A stretch of DNA of 64,000 nucleotides from Dyadobacter sp. CY356 (lineage in GTDB: Bacteria > Bacteroidota > Bacteroidia > Cytophagales > Spirosomataceae): positions 1,054,001 to 1,118,000 of the forward strand of contig NZ_JAJTSZ010000002.1 in assembly GCF_021440195.1 (NCBI RefSeq), given 5' to 3'. The notes below the pieces were generated by a model. The model was not told the DNA's origin. It saw nothing but the letters and a program-made list of their open reading frames with translations, and made no database searches. Of this stretch, positions 35,095 through 44,024 are shown piece by piece (position 1 is the first letter of the stretch; every line of letters starts with the position of its first letter). The translations under genes and the position numbers were made by a program.

Positions 35095-35665
35095 ATTGCG
35101 TGATTCCTTTTTCCTGTAATTTTTTCATTAATAAATGTCTTGCTCTCATGAAATTGGATCGCGATGTGCTATCTGGAATTGACATTATCTGTCCAATTTC
35201 AGCGTGTGTATATCCGTCTATTAAATGTAAATTGACCACCATCCGGTAGCTGTCAGGCAGCTGATTTATTATTTCCAGGAGCACTTCAACATTCAATTGT
35301 TCAATAATTGTATCGTAATCTGCCGATTCCAGTTCCTTCGGAAAGTCTTCGATAGAGGAATGTAAAAGTTGATCTTTTGTTGTCCGGTTGTAATAATTAA
35401 TGGCAGTCCGGATCACCACTGATTTTACCCAGCTATCTGTGGAACCGATATCCTTTACCTCATTCAAATTTTTAAAAACTTTAATAAAAGCCTCCTGGAA
35501 AATATCCTCCGCCTCCATTTTCGTTTTGGCATAACGCAAACAAATACCTGTGAGTTTTGCTTTATATCGCTCGTAAAAAATAGTTTGCGCACTGGGTTCA
35601 AGCCTTTGGCAGGCCAGCACCAGTTCGGTTAAACTATTGTATTTTTTACTGCGAAAAAACTTCAT
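35081..35665 (-). CDS. ECF-type RNA polymerase sigma factor
   Basis: 194 residues. Region 2 includes AQTIFYERYKAKLTGICLRYAKTKMEAEDIFQEAFIKVFKNL and TDSWVKSVVIRTAINYYNRTT; region 4 includes LPDSYRMVVNLHLIDGYTHAEIGQIMSIPDSTSRSNFMRARHLLMKKL. It starts an operon with the membrane/barrel-like protein, whose ATG falls inside the sigma gene. The upstream 35666-35710 spacer is short, so it may also be transcribed from the lipoprotein gene at 35711. Confidence 0.88.
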   Translation of the reverse strand: MKFFRSKKYNSLTELVLACQRLEPSAQTIFYERYKAKLTGICLRYAKTKMEAEDIFQEAFIKVFKNLNEVKDIGSTDSWVKSVVIRTAINYYNRTTKDQLLHSSIEDFPKELESADYDTIIEQLNVEVLLEIINQLPDSYRMVVNLHLIDGYTHAEIGQIMSIPDSTSRSNFMRARHLLMKKLQEKGITQYENS

Positions 35666-35710
35666 TAAGGGGTTGTTAGGGAGGTGAGGTTCGAGATAGT
35701 AAACTAAGTC

Positions 35711-36691
35711 TTAAACAAATAAGCTCGCTGTGTATAAAAAATCAACTAGGTTTCCATTCCTGTCCAGCCATACTTGAAATGCCTCGGTATTACTAAATTG
35801 CTGTGATATTTCACGGTTAAAAAACAAACCGAACTGTGCAATTGCTTCCGTTTTCTTAATGTATCCCTGCCCAAAACTCATTTTTGAAGTAAACACAGAA
35901 TTATCTACAAATTTAATTACCTGTTCAGGAAAACTAGGCAGACCAAGAAATACTTGGTCGCCTGGTCCCGGATACTCAATTGCAAGATTATTACTTTCAT
36001 CGTAAAAAAGGTTGATTTGAATATTAGGCATAAAGTCCGTCGCAGAAATGAAATATGACACTTTATTTTCATCAGAAACATATCCGGTGGCCCCAGTAAG
36101 TGTACGGTTTAAAGTAGCCACATATTTATTGATAGCTGCCGGAACAACGGTTTGTAATTCAGGTTCATTATAACCAATTCTATATTCAAACTTAAAATAA
36201 GGCTTAACAGTTACTACGTAGATGTGTTTCCCTGCATATGTTCCTTCTTGTGAATATGTTTCCCATTTAACTACATAGGGAGTTCCGTTTAAAACATACT
36301 TTGCTGTATAATACCGTGTATCCACCGCAAAATCCTCTTGCCTGAAATCAGAAAAAGTACCTCCTTTAATAGATAATGTAGAAAAAGTGTTTTGCAATGA
36401 ATCCGGTACGGTAGGGCTAAGCAACTTATAAGCCCTAAGAACCCGGTTCGTGCTCAATGCAACATAGAATAAAACATTATCAGAGGAAAACCGGGCCTCC
36501 CAAAGTTTATCTTTTAATACGGTTTTCAACGTAATATCTTTTGCACGTGGATATGCATTTGTTAGCACCTGAGCAACGCCATCCGGAACATCTTCACCAC
36601 CCGCAGGTTGGAGATCCTTTACGTTATTGCAGGATACCAATATCAGGAAAGTGAAAAAATAGAATATGTGGCGGTGTAGTTTTGTTTTCAT
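35711..36691 (-). CDS. PepSY-like lipoprotein
   Basis: 326 residues. Lipoprotein signal HIFYFFTFLILVSCNN (Cys about residue 21). The next 100 residues (VPDGVAQVLTNAYPRAKDITLKTVLKDKLWEARFSSDNVLFYVAL) resemble the PepSY-like domains of Bacteroidota periplasmic proteins; the rest has no recognised domain. Located 45 nt upstream of the ECF sigma gene on the same strand, so it may share the operon and report on envelope state (inference). Confidence 0.65.
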   Translation of the reverse strand: MKTKLHRHIFYFFTFLILVSCNNVKDLQPAGGEDVPDGVAQVLTNAYPRAKDITLKTVLKDKLWEARFSSDNVLFYVALSTNRVLRAYKLLSPTVPDSLQNTFSTLSIKGGTFSDFRQEDFAVDTRYYTAKYVLNGTPYVVKWETYSQEGTYAGKHIYVVTVKPYFKFEYRIGYNEPELQTVVPAAINKYVATLNRTLTGATGYVSDENKVSYFISATDFMPNIQINLFYDESNNLAIEYPGPGDQVFLGLPSFPEQVIKFVDNSVFTSKMSFGQGYIKKTEAIAQFGLFFNREISQQFSNTEAFQVWLDRNGNLVDFLYTASLFV

Positions 36692-37079
36692 AAGTCGTTA
36701 ACAGGATGATAGAACATTTCTGCTATCAAAAATAATTTTAGCGTTCCTGGATTCTGCTTTCTGGGTGTTAAAAGTAAGACACCGTTTATCCGGGATAACG
36801 TTGCAATAAGTTCAAAAATAAATATCCTCCGCCAGTTCCCCTTAAACTTTCCTTTGCCTCTTCCTACCAGGTTTTCTGTCAGATTCTTACCGTTAAACAA
36901 GCCCGTTTACTTTTTGTACACCCCGTTTTTCACTCCTATCAACCTTTTGTATACCAAGTAAAATAGTTGCTGCATTTATTCCTTTCTACGTTTGCATTGC
37001 CTTCCTGAGACAGATAATCTGCACGCTGTGAAGGGAAATAATTCTATCATTTATTTATAAAAATTTAAAGTCTATTGCC
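36692..37079. other. Divergent promoter region
   Basis: About 390 bases between divergent lipoprotein genes. A TACGTTTG element at 36987-36994 fits the -7 consensus for the plus-strand gene. A 70-codon minus-strand frame (36688-36900) is not protein-like. Confidence 0.4.
36966..36994 (+). promoter_or_regulatory. Candidate promoter of the 37080 lipoprotein gene
   Basis: GTTG (36966-36969), a 17-nt spacer and TACGTTTG (36987-36994) approximate the TTTG/TAnnTTTG promoter; the -33 box is imperfect. The predicted leader is about 80 nt. Confidence 0.35.
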
Positions 37080-37664
37080 ATGAAAAATTTAATTATCAAT
37101 GCCCTTTTTATTTCACTATTATTTACAATCTGCTCTTGTAACGAAAACACGGATCCGCAACCGTCAACCCAGACGCAAACCGCGAAAATGGCTCATGTAA
37201 GTTTCACAGAAACAACATCTGCGATGATTGATCCCGGTCATTTGCCTAACCGGGTACCTCCTGCTTTTAACTGGGATCTTGTTAACACGACAAAGCTTGG
37301 ATTTGATAAAAGCATGAAACTGACAAGTCCTTTTACGGTAGCAGCTTACCCGGCAGGCGATATTGGGTGGCAGAGTGACGGCGGATGTTATTCTGCTTTA
37401 TTCCCTACGACGGTTTCATTCAAGAGTCTCGGTATTGTCAGTATAAAAAATATCACGATTGAAGACCTGAATAATTTGACTTTCAATGCTTATCAGATCA
37501 ACGCCGCTCCGAATGGCTCATATTCCTGGACAAACTATCTGCCGGTTGGGACCATTGTGGCCTGTAAAACGGCTAAGAGGAAATATTATCTTCTGGAAGT
37601 TAAAAGTATCGGAGTTCCAGGCTTTATTGAATTAAATGTATATCATGGTCTGTATTCGCTGTAA
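37080..37664 (+). CDS. Hypothetical lipoprotein
   Basis: 194 residues. Lipoprotein signal MKNLIINALFISLLFTICSC with lipid Cys-20. The mature part includes DVNTTKLGFDKS-like and FTVAAYPAGDIGWQSDGGCYSALFPTT segments and ends in beta-rich KYYLLEVKSIGVPGFIELNVYH. No family recognised. A terminator lies 40 nt downstream; convergent with the T9SS protein gene. Confidence 0.65.
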   Translation: MKNLIINALFISLLFTICSCNENTDPQPSTQTQTAKMAHVSFTETTSAMIDPGHLPNRVPPAFNWDLVNTTKLGFDKSMKLTSPFTVAAYPAGDIGWQSDGGCYSALFPTTVSFKSLGIVSIKNITIEDLNNLTFNAYQINAAPNGSYSWTNYLPVGTIVACKTAKRKYYLLEVKSIGVPGFIELNVYHGLYSL

Positions 37665-37707
37665 CGATCACCAATTCTGATAATCGTTTAATAACATTTT
37701 TATAATG

Positions 37708-37741
37708 AAAAAGCCCTTCCAGAATATACGGAAGGGCTTTT
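37708..37741. terminator. Bidirectional terminator
   Basis: 12-bp stem AAAAGCCCTTCC/GGAAGGGCTTTT with A- and T-tracts, between convergent genes. Confidence 0.88.
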
Positions 37742-37764
37742 AACACATTTTCAATAAACAAGTT

Positions 37765-40596
37765 TTACTGCCCTACAACTACTTTATGTGTAGATATAGT
37801 CCCGTTAGTGCGGGATATCCTTACAATGTACATTCCCTGTGAAAGGTTTGTAAGGTCAATAAAACCGTTTCCTGATGCAAAGGAGGTTGATTTGTATACG
37901 GCAACTCCGCTAAGATTACTCACGGCAACATACTTAACTGTGCTATAATCCCGGATAAATAATTTATCAGCAGATGGATTAGGGTAAACAGACAGATCTG
38001 TGTCTCTACCGTCAAAAGTCACACTCTGAATACGACTGTAAGCAAATGTGCCGTCTCTGTCTACCATCCGCAAGCGATAAAGATTTTCACCGGATTTTGG
38101 CTCGTTGTCTTTAAATGAATAGCTAAGAAGCGCAGTGCTTTCACCACTCGAAAGAACATTTCCAATATTCGCCCAGTTTTTACCAGTTTCGCTGCGTTCA
38201 ATTTCAAAATGGTCTGAATTGGTTTCCGAGGAAGTGCTCCATCTCAGCACTGCAGAAGGATTTTCCGAGCCATTTTTTTCCACAGTAAAACTAACCAGGG
38301 TAACCGGCAGCGGAATTGGAGCAGCCAAATTACAACGCGCACCGTCATTAGCAATGGAAGCAATAGAGGTTGACATCAGCAACGCTGTGTTAGCAGCGGC
38401 ATCAATCCGATAAAAATTACCGCTACCATTGGCAAAGACATAGAGGTTACCTTCATTATCCAGAAAAGTTGCACCAAACCCCGACTGTGCGTCACCTGCA
38501 ATATTGGCTCCGGTAGACACAACTGATGCCGGTTTCACGCTAACTGCGCCCGTTGCAGGATTGAGTGTGGCAAGTACAGCGGTGAAACTTTGCAAGGCAT
38601 AGAACAACCCGTCTTTTGGATTATAACTCCAGTCACTGATCGCAAGTGCAGACATTGCAGTACCATAAGGTGCCGCTTCCAGGGCATAACCGGCTGTTGG
38701 ATCTACCAATTTGAGATAGGTCGCCGGACGTGCCGGATTCACATCAACTACGTAAAAATTACTATTGTTTTGTGAATATAAAAACAGGTATCCCCCGTTC
38801 ATCACATCCCCGACATTGAAAGATATTTTTGGCAGGTTAGGAATTATAAAACCAGCCACCGCACCGGATGCGTCTATTCTCGCCACTTCATTTGTGTTAG
38901 GCGCATATCCCCACATCAGGTTGTCCACATTGTTATATCCTATCGCATTTACGTAGCGGTCCAGGGTGGCAACGGATGTACGCAAACCTGTTGAGATATT
39001 ATACTGATATAGCGTAGACGGAACCGAAGATCCCGTAGATGCTACCTGATAAGAACTGGTAGTACATGCAAACGGAACAGCCGGAGTAACTTCTGCCAGG
39101 TTGCATCTTGCACCATCGTTGGCTCCTGATGGTGTAGAAGTTGACATAAATGTTGCCGTATTAGATGCCAGATTTATCTTGTAAAATTTCCCGGTACCAT
39201 TTGAAAAGGCATACAGATTACCTGCATTGTCAAGAAAAGTAGCCCCAAATGCCGCCGCATCACTCGTTATACCTGCACCAGAAACAGGCGTAGAAGCTAT
39301 GACCAGCTCGCCGGTTGTTGGATTTAGCGTAGTGATAGCCGCTGTGCCATTTTGCAAAGTGTAGAACAGGCCAGTCTGCGGATTGTAACTCCAGTCGGTG
39401 ATCCCGATCGGCGTTATGTTTGTTCCGAAAGGAGCAGTTTCCAATGCATAGGCCGCTGTCGGATCTACAAGTTTAAGATAGGTTGCCGTGCGCGACGGAT
39501 TAATATCTACAACATAATAGCTGGCCGAAGCCTGAGCATAGAGAAATAAATAGCCTCCGTTCATTACATCTCCAACGTTGTAAGCACTCTGAGGAAGGTT
39601 AGGGATAACGTAAGGTGTAACCGTTCCGGAGGCGTCTATACGTACTAACTCATTCGTGTTCGGCGCATATCCCCAAATTAGATTGTCGACGTTATTAAAT
39701 CCGATTGCATTGACGTAATGATCCAGCAAGGCAACACTATTTCTCACTCCGGTAACGATATCATATTCATAAAGTCTTGAAAATGAACCCTCTCCTACAA
39801 CCTGATAAGAGCTTGTGCTGCAAGCAAAAGGAACAGGATCTGTTGCCAATGGCGTAACACTACCAATGGCTAGCGCCGAAATGGTGCCCGTGGCCGGAAT
39901 TGTACCTGATATGGTGCTTCCCTCGGTATTTCCGGTTGCATTACCCGTTGCGCTCAGGCTTACCCATTGCGTACCATTCCAACCCGCAAGGCGCAAGTCA
40001 GCCGCAGCCGAATATGCAGTCAGATCAGGAATAGAGGCCGTAACAGTCAATCCGGAGAAAGATCCTGTTACCGGAATCCAATCCCAGAAACCAGCCTGGC
40101 TCACAGAAATTAACGTACCGTCCAAAGAAGAAATACTATGGGTTGAAGCGTCCGAAGGATCATTTACTGTTCCGGGATTTCCATTGAACCAGGCCACTGT
40201 AACCTGTGAAGTTGTCGTAGAAGGCGCCGAAATACTTAGCGTCCTGAGATCCGTACCGTTTCCGGTAGGAAATGTAAATGCAGTATTACCAATTTTGGAA
40301 ACATAACCATCCACATGATTTGCATCATTTGCTGCTGATTGTGTAGCTGCCGGTCCAAATTTCAGTACACCAAAAGGGGAAGTGCGTATTGTTTTAACGA
40401 TTCCGGGTTGTGTGCCGCTACCGCCTGTGACAAAGTTATGAGCTCCGAAAACAGTAATTTCCGCTCCACCGAAAACGGTTGTATTTCCCTGGCTCGCTTG
40501 CTGGGCATTTGCAAAAAGCGGTAGTGCCAGCATGGGAATAAATGAACACGTCCTTAGCCAGCGCGTAGCTTTGGACGATTTTTTATATATTTTCAT
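37765..40596 (-). CDS. T9SS-secreted surface protein with duplicated DUF6923-like module
   Basis: About 943 residues from the ATG at 40596 (signal peptide ending LPLFANAQQ); an in-frame ATG at 40656 would add 20 residues. After an N-terminal beta-rich domain come two ~250-residue modules, both opening VPFAC(S/T)TSSYQV and sharing YVNAIG(F/Y)NNVDNL(I/M)WGYAPNTNE, GDVMNGGYLFLY, ATYLKLVDPTA and FGATFLDN. They resemble DUF6923 beta-propeller-like repeats. A linker domain and a type A T9SS sorting domain follow (SVYPNPSADKLFIRD ... LSQGMYIVRISRTNG). Probably a cell-surface adhesin or binding protein; it follows the 222-residue exported protein gene by 62 nt. Confidence 0.82.
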   Translation of the reverse strand: MKIYKKSSKATRWLRTCSFIPMLALPLFANAQQASQGNTTVFGGAEITVFGAHNFVTGGSGTQPGIVKTIRTSPFGVLKFGPAATQSAANDANHVDGYVSKIGNTAFTFPTGNGTDLRTLSISAPSTTTSQVTVAWFNGNPGTVNDPSDASTHSISSLDGTLISVSQAGFWDWIPVTGSFSGLTVTASIPDLTAYSAAADLRLAGWNGTQWVSLSATGNATGNTEGSTISGTIPATGTISALAIGSVTPLATDPVPFACSTSSYQVVGEGSFSRLYEYDIVTGVRNSVALLDHYVNAIGFNNVDNLIWGYAPNTNELVRIDASGTVTPYVIPNLPQSAYNVGDVMNGGYLFLYAQASASYYVVDINPSRTATYLKLVDPTAAYALETAPFGTNITPIGITDWSYNPQTGLFYTLQNGTAAITTLNPTTGELVIASTPVSGAGITSDAAAFGATFLDNAGNLYAFSNGTGKFYKINLASNTATFMSTSTPSGANDGARCNLAEVTPAVPFACTTSSYQVASTGSSVPSTLYQYNISTGLRTSVATLDRYVNAIGYNNVDNLMWGYAPNTNEVARIDASGAVAGFIIPNLPKISFNVGDVMNGGYLFLYSQNNSNFYVVDVNPARPATYLKLVDPTAGYALEAAPYGTAMSALAISDWSYNPKDGLFYALQSFTAVLATLNPATGAVSVKPASVVSTGANIAGDAQSGFGATFLDNEGNLYVFANGSGNFYRIDAAANTALLMSTSIASIANDGARCNLAAPIPLPVTLVSFTVEKNGSENPSAVLRWSTSSETNSDHFEIERSETGKNWANIGNVLSSGESTALLSYSFKDNEPKSGENLYRLRMVDRDGTFAYSRIQSVTFDGRDTDLSVYPNPSADKLFIRDYSTVKYVAVSNLSGVAVYKSTSFASGNGFIDLTNLSQGMYIVRISRTNGTISTHKVVVGQ

Positions 40597-40658
40597 TGAG
40601 TGTAAGTTATAAGTCCGTAATGATTTTCCTCTTTTCGTTTTGAAAAGAACAGGCAACC

Positions 40659-41327
40659 TTAATTAACTATATAACATACCCCGTTCAGAGAAACAATGTG
40701 GTTAATTGTAAACTCCGCGTCCGGTAAATAGAACCCAACCGCACCGTTGGTATAAATGATCGGTGTATAGATTTCCCATGCATCCGCGTGTTGAACTCCG
40801 AAATTACCCCCACTTGGTCCTTGCTGTACCACTCTTGGTGTGTAACCACCTGGAATTAAAGCAATTCTGAATTCATTCCCATTTTCATTAGGGGCTAATG
40901 TTTCCTTTGCCGATATATAACCTTCAAGACAAACCACATTCCCGGTTCTTACGGCATTCACTGCTACGTTAACCTGATCGCTTGTATAACGGGTTGGCCC
41001 GGTCAATAATCCTAAAGGTGCAACGGTCAAATTGCTTCTTAAAGTTAGATTTCCACTCGCATCGGCAGCCACGCTTTTATCGGCCAAAGCAGCATCAGGC
41101 AATGTTTTGATTTGTGCATTACCGTCAACAATCAATTTTCCCGCATCTTTTGTAATTACGGTTTTGTTAGCATTTGTTGCTTCAACTTCCAGATTTGCGT
41201 TCGCTCCGATTGTCGCAGAGTTGGCTCCAATTTTCACCTGAGCAAATAACGTTGTTGAAGTCAGGATAAATGCAGAAACCAAAGTAACCGTAAAATGTTT
41301 CTTAGAGAATTGTAGTTTTCTTTTCAT
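40659..41327 (-). CDS. Hypothetical exported protein
   Basis: 222 residues. Signal peptide ends STTLFAQ. The following ~40 residues (VKIGANSATIGANANLEVEATNANKTVITKDAGKLIVDGNAQIKTLP) match the start of Bacteroidota surface proteins with stalk-like domains; the C-terminal half (VVCLEGYISAKETLAPNENGNEFRIALIPGGYTPRVVQ) is a beta-rich globular domain. No family assigned. First gene of a likely two-gene operon with the T9SS surface protein. Confidence 0.65.
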   Translation of the reverse strand: MKRKLQFSKKHFTVTLVSAFILTSTTLFAQVKIGANSATIGANANLEVEATNANKTVITKDAGKLIVDGNAQIKTLPDAALADKSVAADASGNLTLRSNLTVAPLGLLTGPTRYTSDQVNVAVNAVRTGNVVCLEGYISAKETLAPNENGNEFRIALIPGGYTPRVVQQGPSGGNFGVQHADAWEIYTPIIYTNGAVGFYLPDAEFTINHIVSLNGVCYIVN

Positions 41328-41604
41328 TTGAGTAAAATAATTGAATTGATTTATATTAATCCTTTGAATGAGGAGCGTTTTTGATTTATATCTAAATTTG
41401 AATGTTCAATAGTCGTAAGATTCAGCATTGCCGGCATAAGACTGATTTACTTACCTGGCAATAATTCTAAGAACCTTATCCAATTAGTTTAGCGCAAATG
41501 TAGATTGATATTGGCTGAAATATTGTAGAGAAATCCGACGAATAAAGTAGTAATTTCTTTGTAAAATTTGTAGTAAGATCTTTGTTTAATCCAAATACCA
41601 AAAA

Positions 41605-41636
41605 AGAAAAACCCCGGTATTTCCCGGGGTTTTTTG
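41605..41636 (-). terminator. Terminator after the AraC gene
   Basis: Stem ACCCCGG/CCGGGGT (41611-41617 with 41624-41630) with flanking A/T pairs and a T-rich run on the minus strand. Confidence 0.85.
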
Positions 41637-41683
41637 TCTCAGATCAATGTTAAACAAACTTTTGATACTAGTTAAAAATGGAA

Positions 41684-42493
41684 TTATGCTATTCTGGAAG
41701 GAGAAATTCCGTAGGCTTTTTTGAAGGCAAATGAAAAATGAGAAAAGTCTTTGAAGCCTACTTCAAGATATACATCCGATGATTTTAATCCTCTTTCTTT
41801 GATCAGAAAATAGGCGTCATCAAGTCTTTTTTGCTGCAACCAGCGGTTTGGAGATATGTGAAATATTTTGTCAAAATCGCGTTTAAAACTTGCCAGACTT
41901 CTGCCTGTCAGATAAGCAAAACGATTGAGGTCTACGTTGAATCTGTAATGCTCGTTCATGTAAGCTTCCAGATCAATTTTGCCTGGCTCGCTAAAATCCA
42001 ATAGAATATTTTTTAGTTCCGGATTAGTTTCCAGTAAGATCAGGATCGCTTCCTTGACCTTTACTGCTGTAAGTCCTTTGCTGATTTCGGAGGTCCCGTC
42101 AAGATAAGGACTTAGTGATTCAACATAATTACTGAACAAACGGTTTGGTTTCAGGAACAGTGCATTTTCACCGGTATAAGGTTTATCCATCACCAGGTTA
42201 TTTTCCGCACTGATACTACGAAGTGTGTTTTGATCCATCGATATAGAAATGGATCTGTATTCGCCCCCGGCTGGCGGAAGCTTGACATATTTTGCCAATT
42301 GATTTCTTCTTAAAAACCGGAAATCTCCTGCTTTGAAAACGTAATTTTTTCCATTGAGATACATTTCTGATTCACCTGAAATAACAAAACCAAAAATATG
42401 TTCAGGTATGAATTGTTCACCCTCACTACTCTTGTGTGAGTAACAGGAATACAAAATGTGAGGAAACCTTCTGTCGTTTTGTGAGTTATCCAT
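41684..42493 (-). CDS. AraC family transcriptional regulator
   Basis: 269 residues. The N-terminal cupin-like sensor (FGFVISGESEMYLNGKNYVFKAGDFRFLRRNQLAKYVKLPP) is followed by a C-terminal double helix-turn-helix at about 165-268 (NVDLNRFAYLTGRSLASFKRDFDKIFHISPNRWLQQKRLDDAYFLI ... SSDVYLEVGFKDFSHFSFAFKKAYGISPSR). Starts 31 nt downstream of the BamA/TamA-like gene stop on the same strand. The inducer is unknown. Confidence 0.9.
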   Translation of the reverse strand: MDNSQNDRRFPHILYSCYSHKSSEGEQFIPEHIFGFVISGESEMYLNGKNYVFKAGDFRFLRRNQLAKYVKLPPAGGEYRSISISMDQNTLRSISAENNLVMDKPYTGENALFLKPNRLFSNYVESLSPYLDGTSEISKGLTAVKVKEAILILLETNPELKNILLDFSEPGKIDLEAYMNEHYRFNVDLNRFAYLTGRSLASFKRDFDKIFHISPNRWLQQKRLDDAYFLIKERGLKSSDVYLEVGFKDFSHFSFAFKKAYGISPSRIA

Positions 42494-42524
42494 AAAAAGC
42501 TGAAAATAAGAACAAGGACTGGAT

Positions 42525-43808
42525 TTAGAAAACCTCGCCCAAGGTAAGTTTCAAACCAGAATAATGACGGCTAAATCCATAATTAAGCGCGATATTAGTC
42601 CCGGAGCGTTTGTTCATTTTTATACGGAGGCCAAACCCACCGCCTGGATTCCAACTCCATAAAAATGTGCTTTTAGGCCCGCTGACCGTATTGGCATTAG
42701 CAAAAACGACAAAACCCAGGAAGCCATTGTTTGTAATATCCCGGCGATATTCCGTTTCTACATAAAGCAGATTTCTTCCACGGTAACGGTTCTGATCAAA
42801 CCCACGACCGGAGCGGTTGTAATCTTCCCAACCTATACTGGGCAGATCCAGATAAGGCACTTTTTTATCAAAAACCTTCCACAAATAAGTCCAGATCGCT
42901 AACATATTCTGTCTTTCACGGTTCTGGTCAAAGCGGATATATCTTCGAAAATCAAGGTAAAGAGACTTCCACGAATTCGTATTACCCAGGTAGGTCGGAT
43001 TGAAACGGTACTGAATACTCGCGTAATATCCGTCCCACGGATTGATAGAATTATTTCTAGTATCAAACAATGCATTCAAACTTAATCCCGAAGAAAAACT
43101 GTTTGCAGACTGCGCTGTACCGTAAGCATATCCTGAATAATCTGCCAGAAGTGGTGATCCCTCATCCGTATGAATATGCACCCGATAATCTATATGATAA
43201 CCTATGCCGGCAAAAAAACCGCGTGAAAGTCGTTTAAGTAAAGTTTGATACAAGCGGAGATAGGAATAATTTACCAGCAACTCATCCCCTTCCTTATACT
43301 GCCTTCCCAAACCCCAGGTATATTGCGGATATACCATCATTCGCGTATCTCCGCTGATCACCCAACGGTTTTTATCAAGCCATATATAAGAACGGATCGG
43401 AAGCCCGAAACGCTGTTTAAAATTCCAGTAAGGCGTAAAAGTCACGCGCGACATATAGGTATCTTCTCTATCGCCCAGATAAAATCCGGCCGTTGTGGAA
43501 GTTACCAAAGCCGTCCCGCCACCGGGCACCTGTGTAGAAAAAGGAAGCACTGAAAAGTAGATCGTTCTTCCCGGGGTAGATTCCTTTTTTTTCGGTTTAA
43601 TATGAAGCAGTCTTTTACCAACATCGATCAGGTCATACAATTTACTGGTATCTCCTCTAACCGTAGAATCTCTTTCCAGCACATTACCAGGACTTTGGGC
43701 AAGCAAAAAACACGGCCACAAAATGACCAAAAGCAAAAAAAATATAAATAATTTATCGTTTCGGGGTGAAAACATATTTACCGGAAACCTGCCATTCATA
43801 AAAACCAA
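42525..43808 (-). CDS. BamA/TamA family outer-membrane protein
   Basis: 427 residues. Signal peptide with a hydrophobic core FIFFLLLVILWPCFLLAQS; a second ATG lies 3 codons in. After ~60 residues a 16-strand-like barrel follows with SGLSLNALFDTRNNSINPWDGYYASIQY and GRGFDQNRYRGRNLLYVETEYRRDI, both typical of the surface antigen (D15) domain. No POTRA domains, so it is a barrel-only member rather than BamA itself. Confidence 0.85.
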   Translation of the reverse strand: MVFMNGRFPVNMFSPRNDKLFIFFLLLVILWPCFLLAQSPGNVLERDSTVRGDTSKLYDLIDVGKRLLHIKPKKKESTPGRTIYFSVLPFSTQVPGGGTALVTSTTAGFYLGDREDTYMSRVTFTPYWNFKQRFGLPIRSYIWLDKNRWVISGDTRMMVYPQYTWGLGRQYKEGDELLVNYSYLRLYQTLLKRLSRGFFAGIGYHIDYRVHIHTDEGSPLLADYSGYAYGTAQSANSFSSGLSLNALFDTRNNSINPWDGYYASIQYRFNPTYLGNTNSWKSLYLDFRRYIRFDQNRERQNMLAIWTYLWKVFDKKVPYLDLPSIGWEDYNRSGRGFDQNRYRGRNLLYVETEYRRDITNNGFLGFVVFANANTVSGPKSTFLWSWNPGGGFGLRIKMNKRSGTNIALNYGFSRHYSGLKLTLGEVF

Positions 43809-44024
43809 TTAAAACAATGTAACCAACACTAAAAGTATACCTTATCATTACAAAAATGTGTTTTATTGAAATAAAATTCAAAAACAACTTTTAAAACCAT
43901 TTAACAAACTAAAAATCATCAAATTACGCATATAGAAACAACCGGGCGTGCTATTTCGGAAGACTGTTGGAATAGTAATTATAGTGGACAGATTTATATT
44001 ACATGACACATCGAACAAGCGATT

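Noticed and set aside
39815..40306. 163-codon plus-strand frame inside the T9SS protein gene
   Set aside because: Val/Pro/Ala-rich antisense reading of Ser/Thr-rich repeats.
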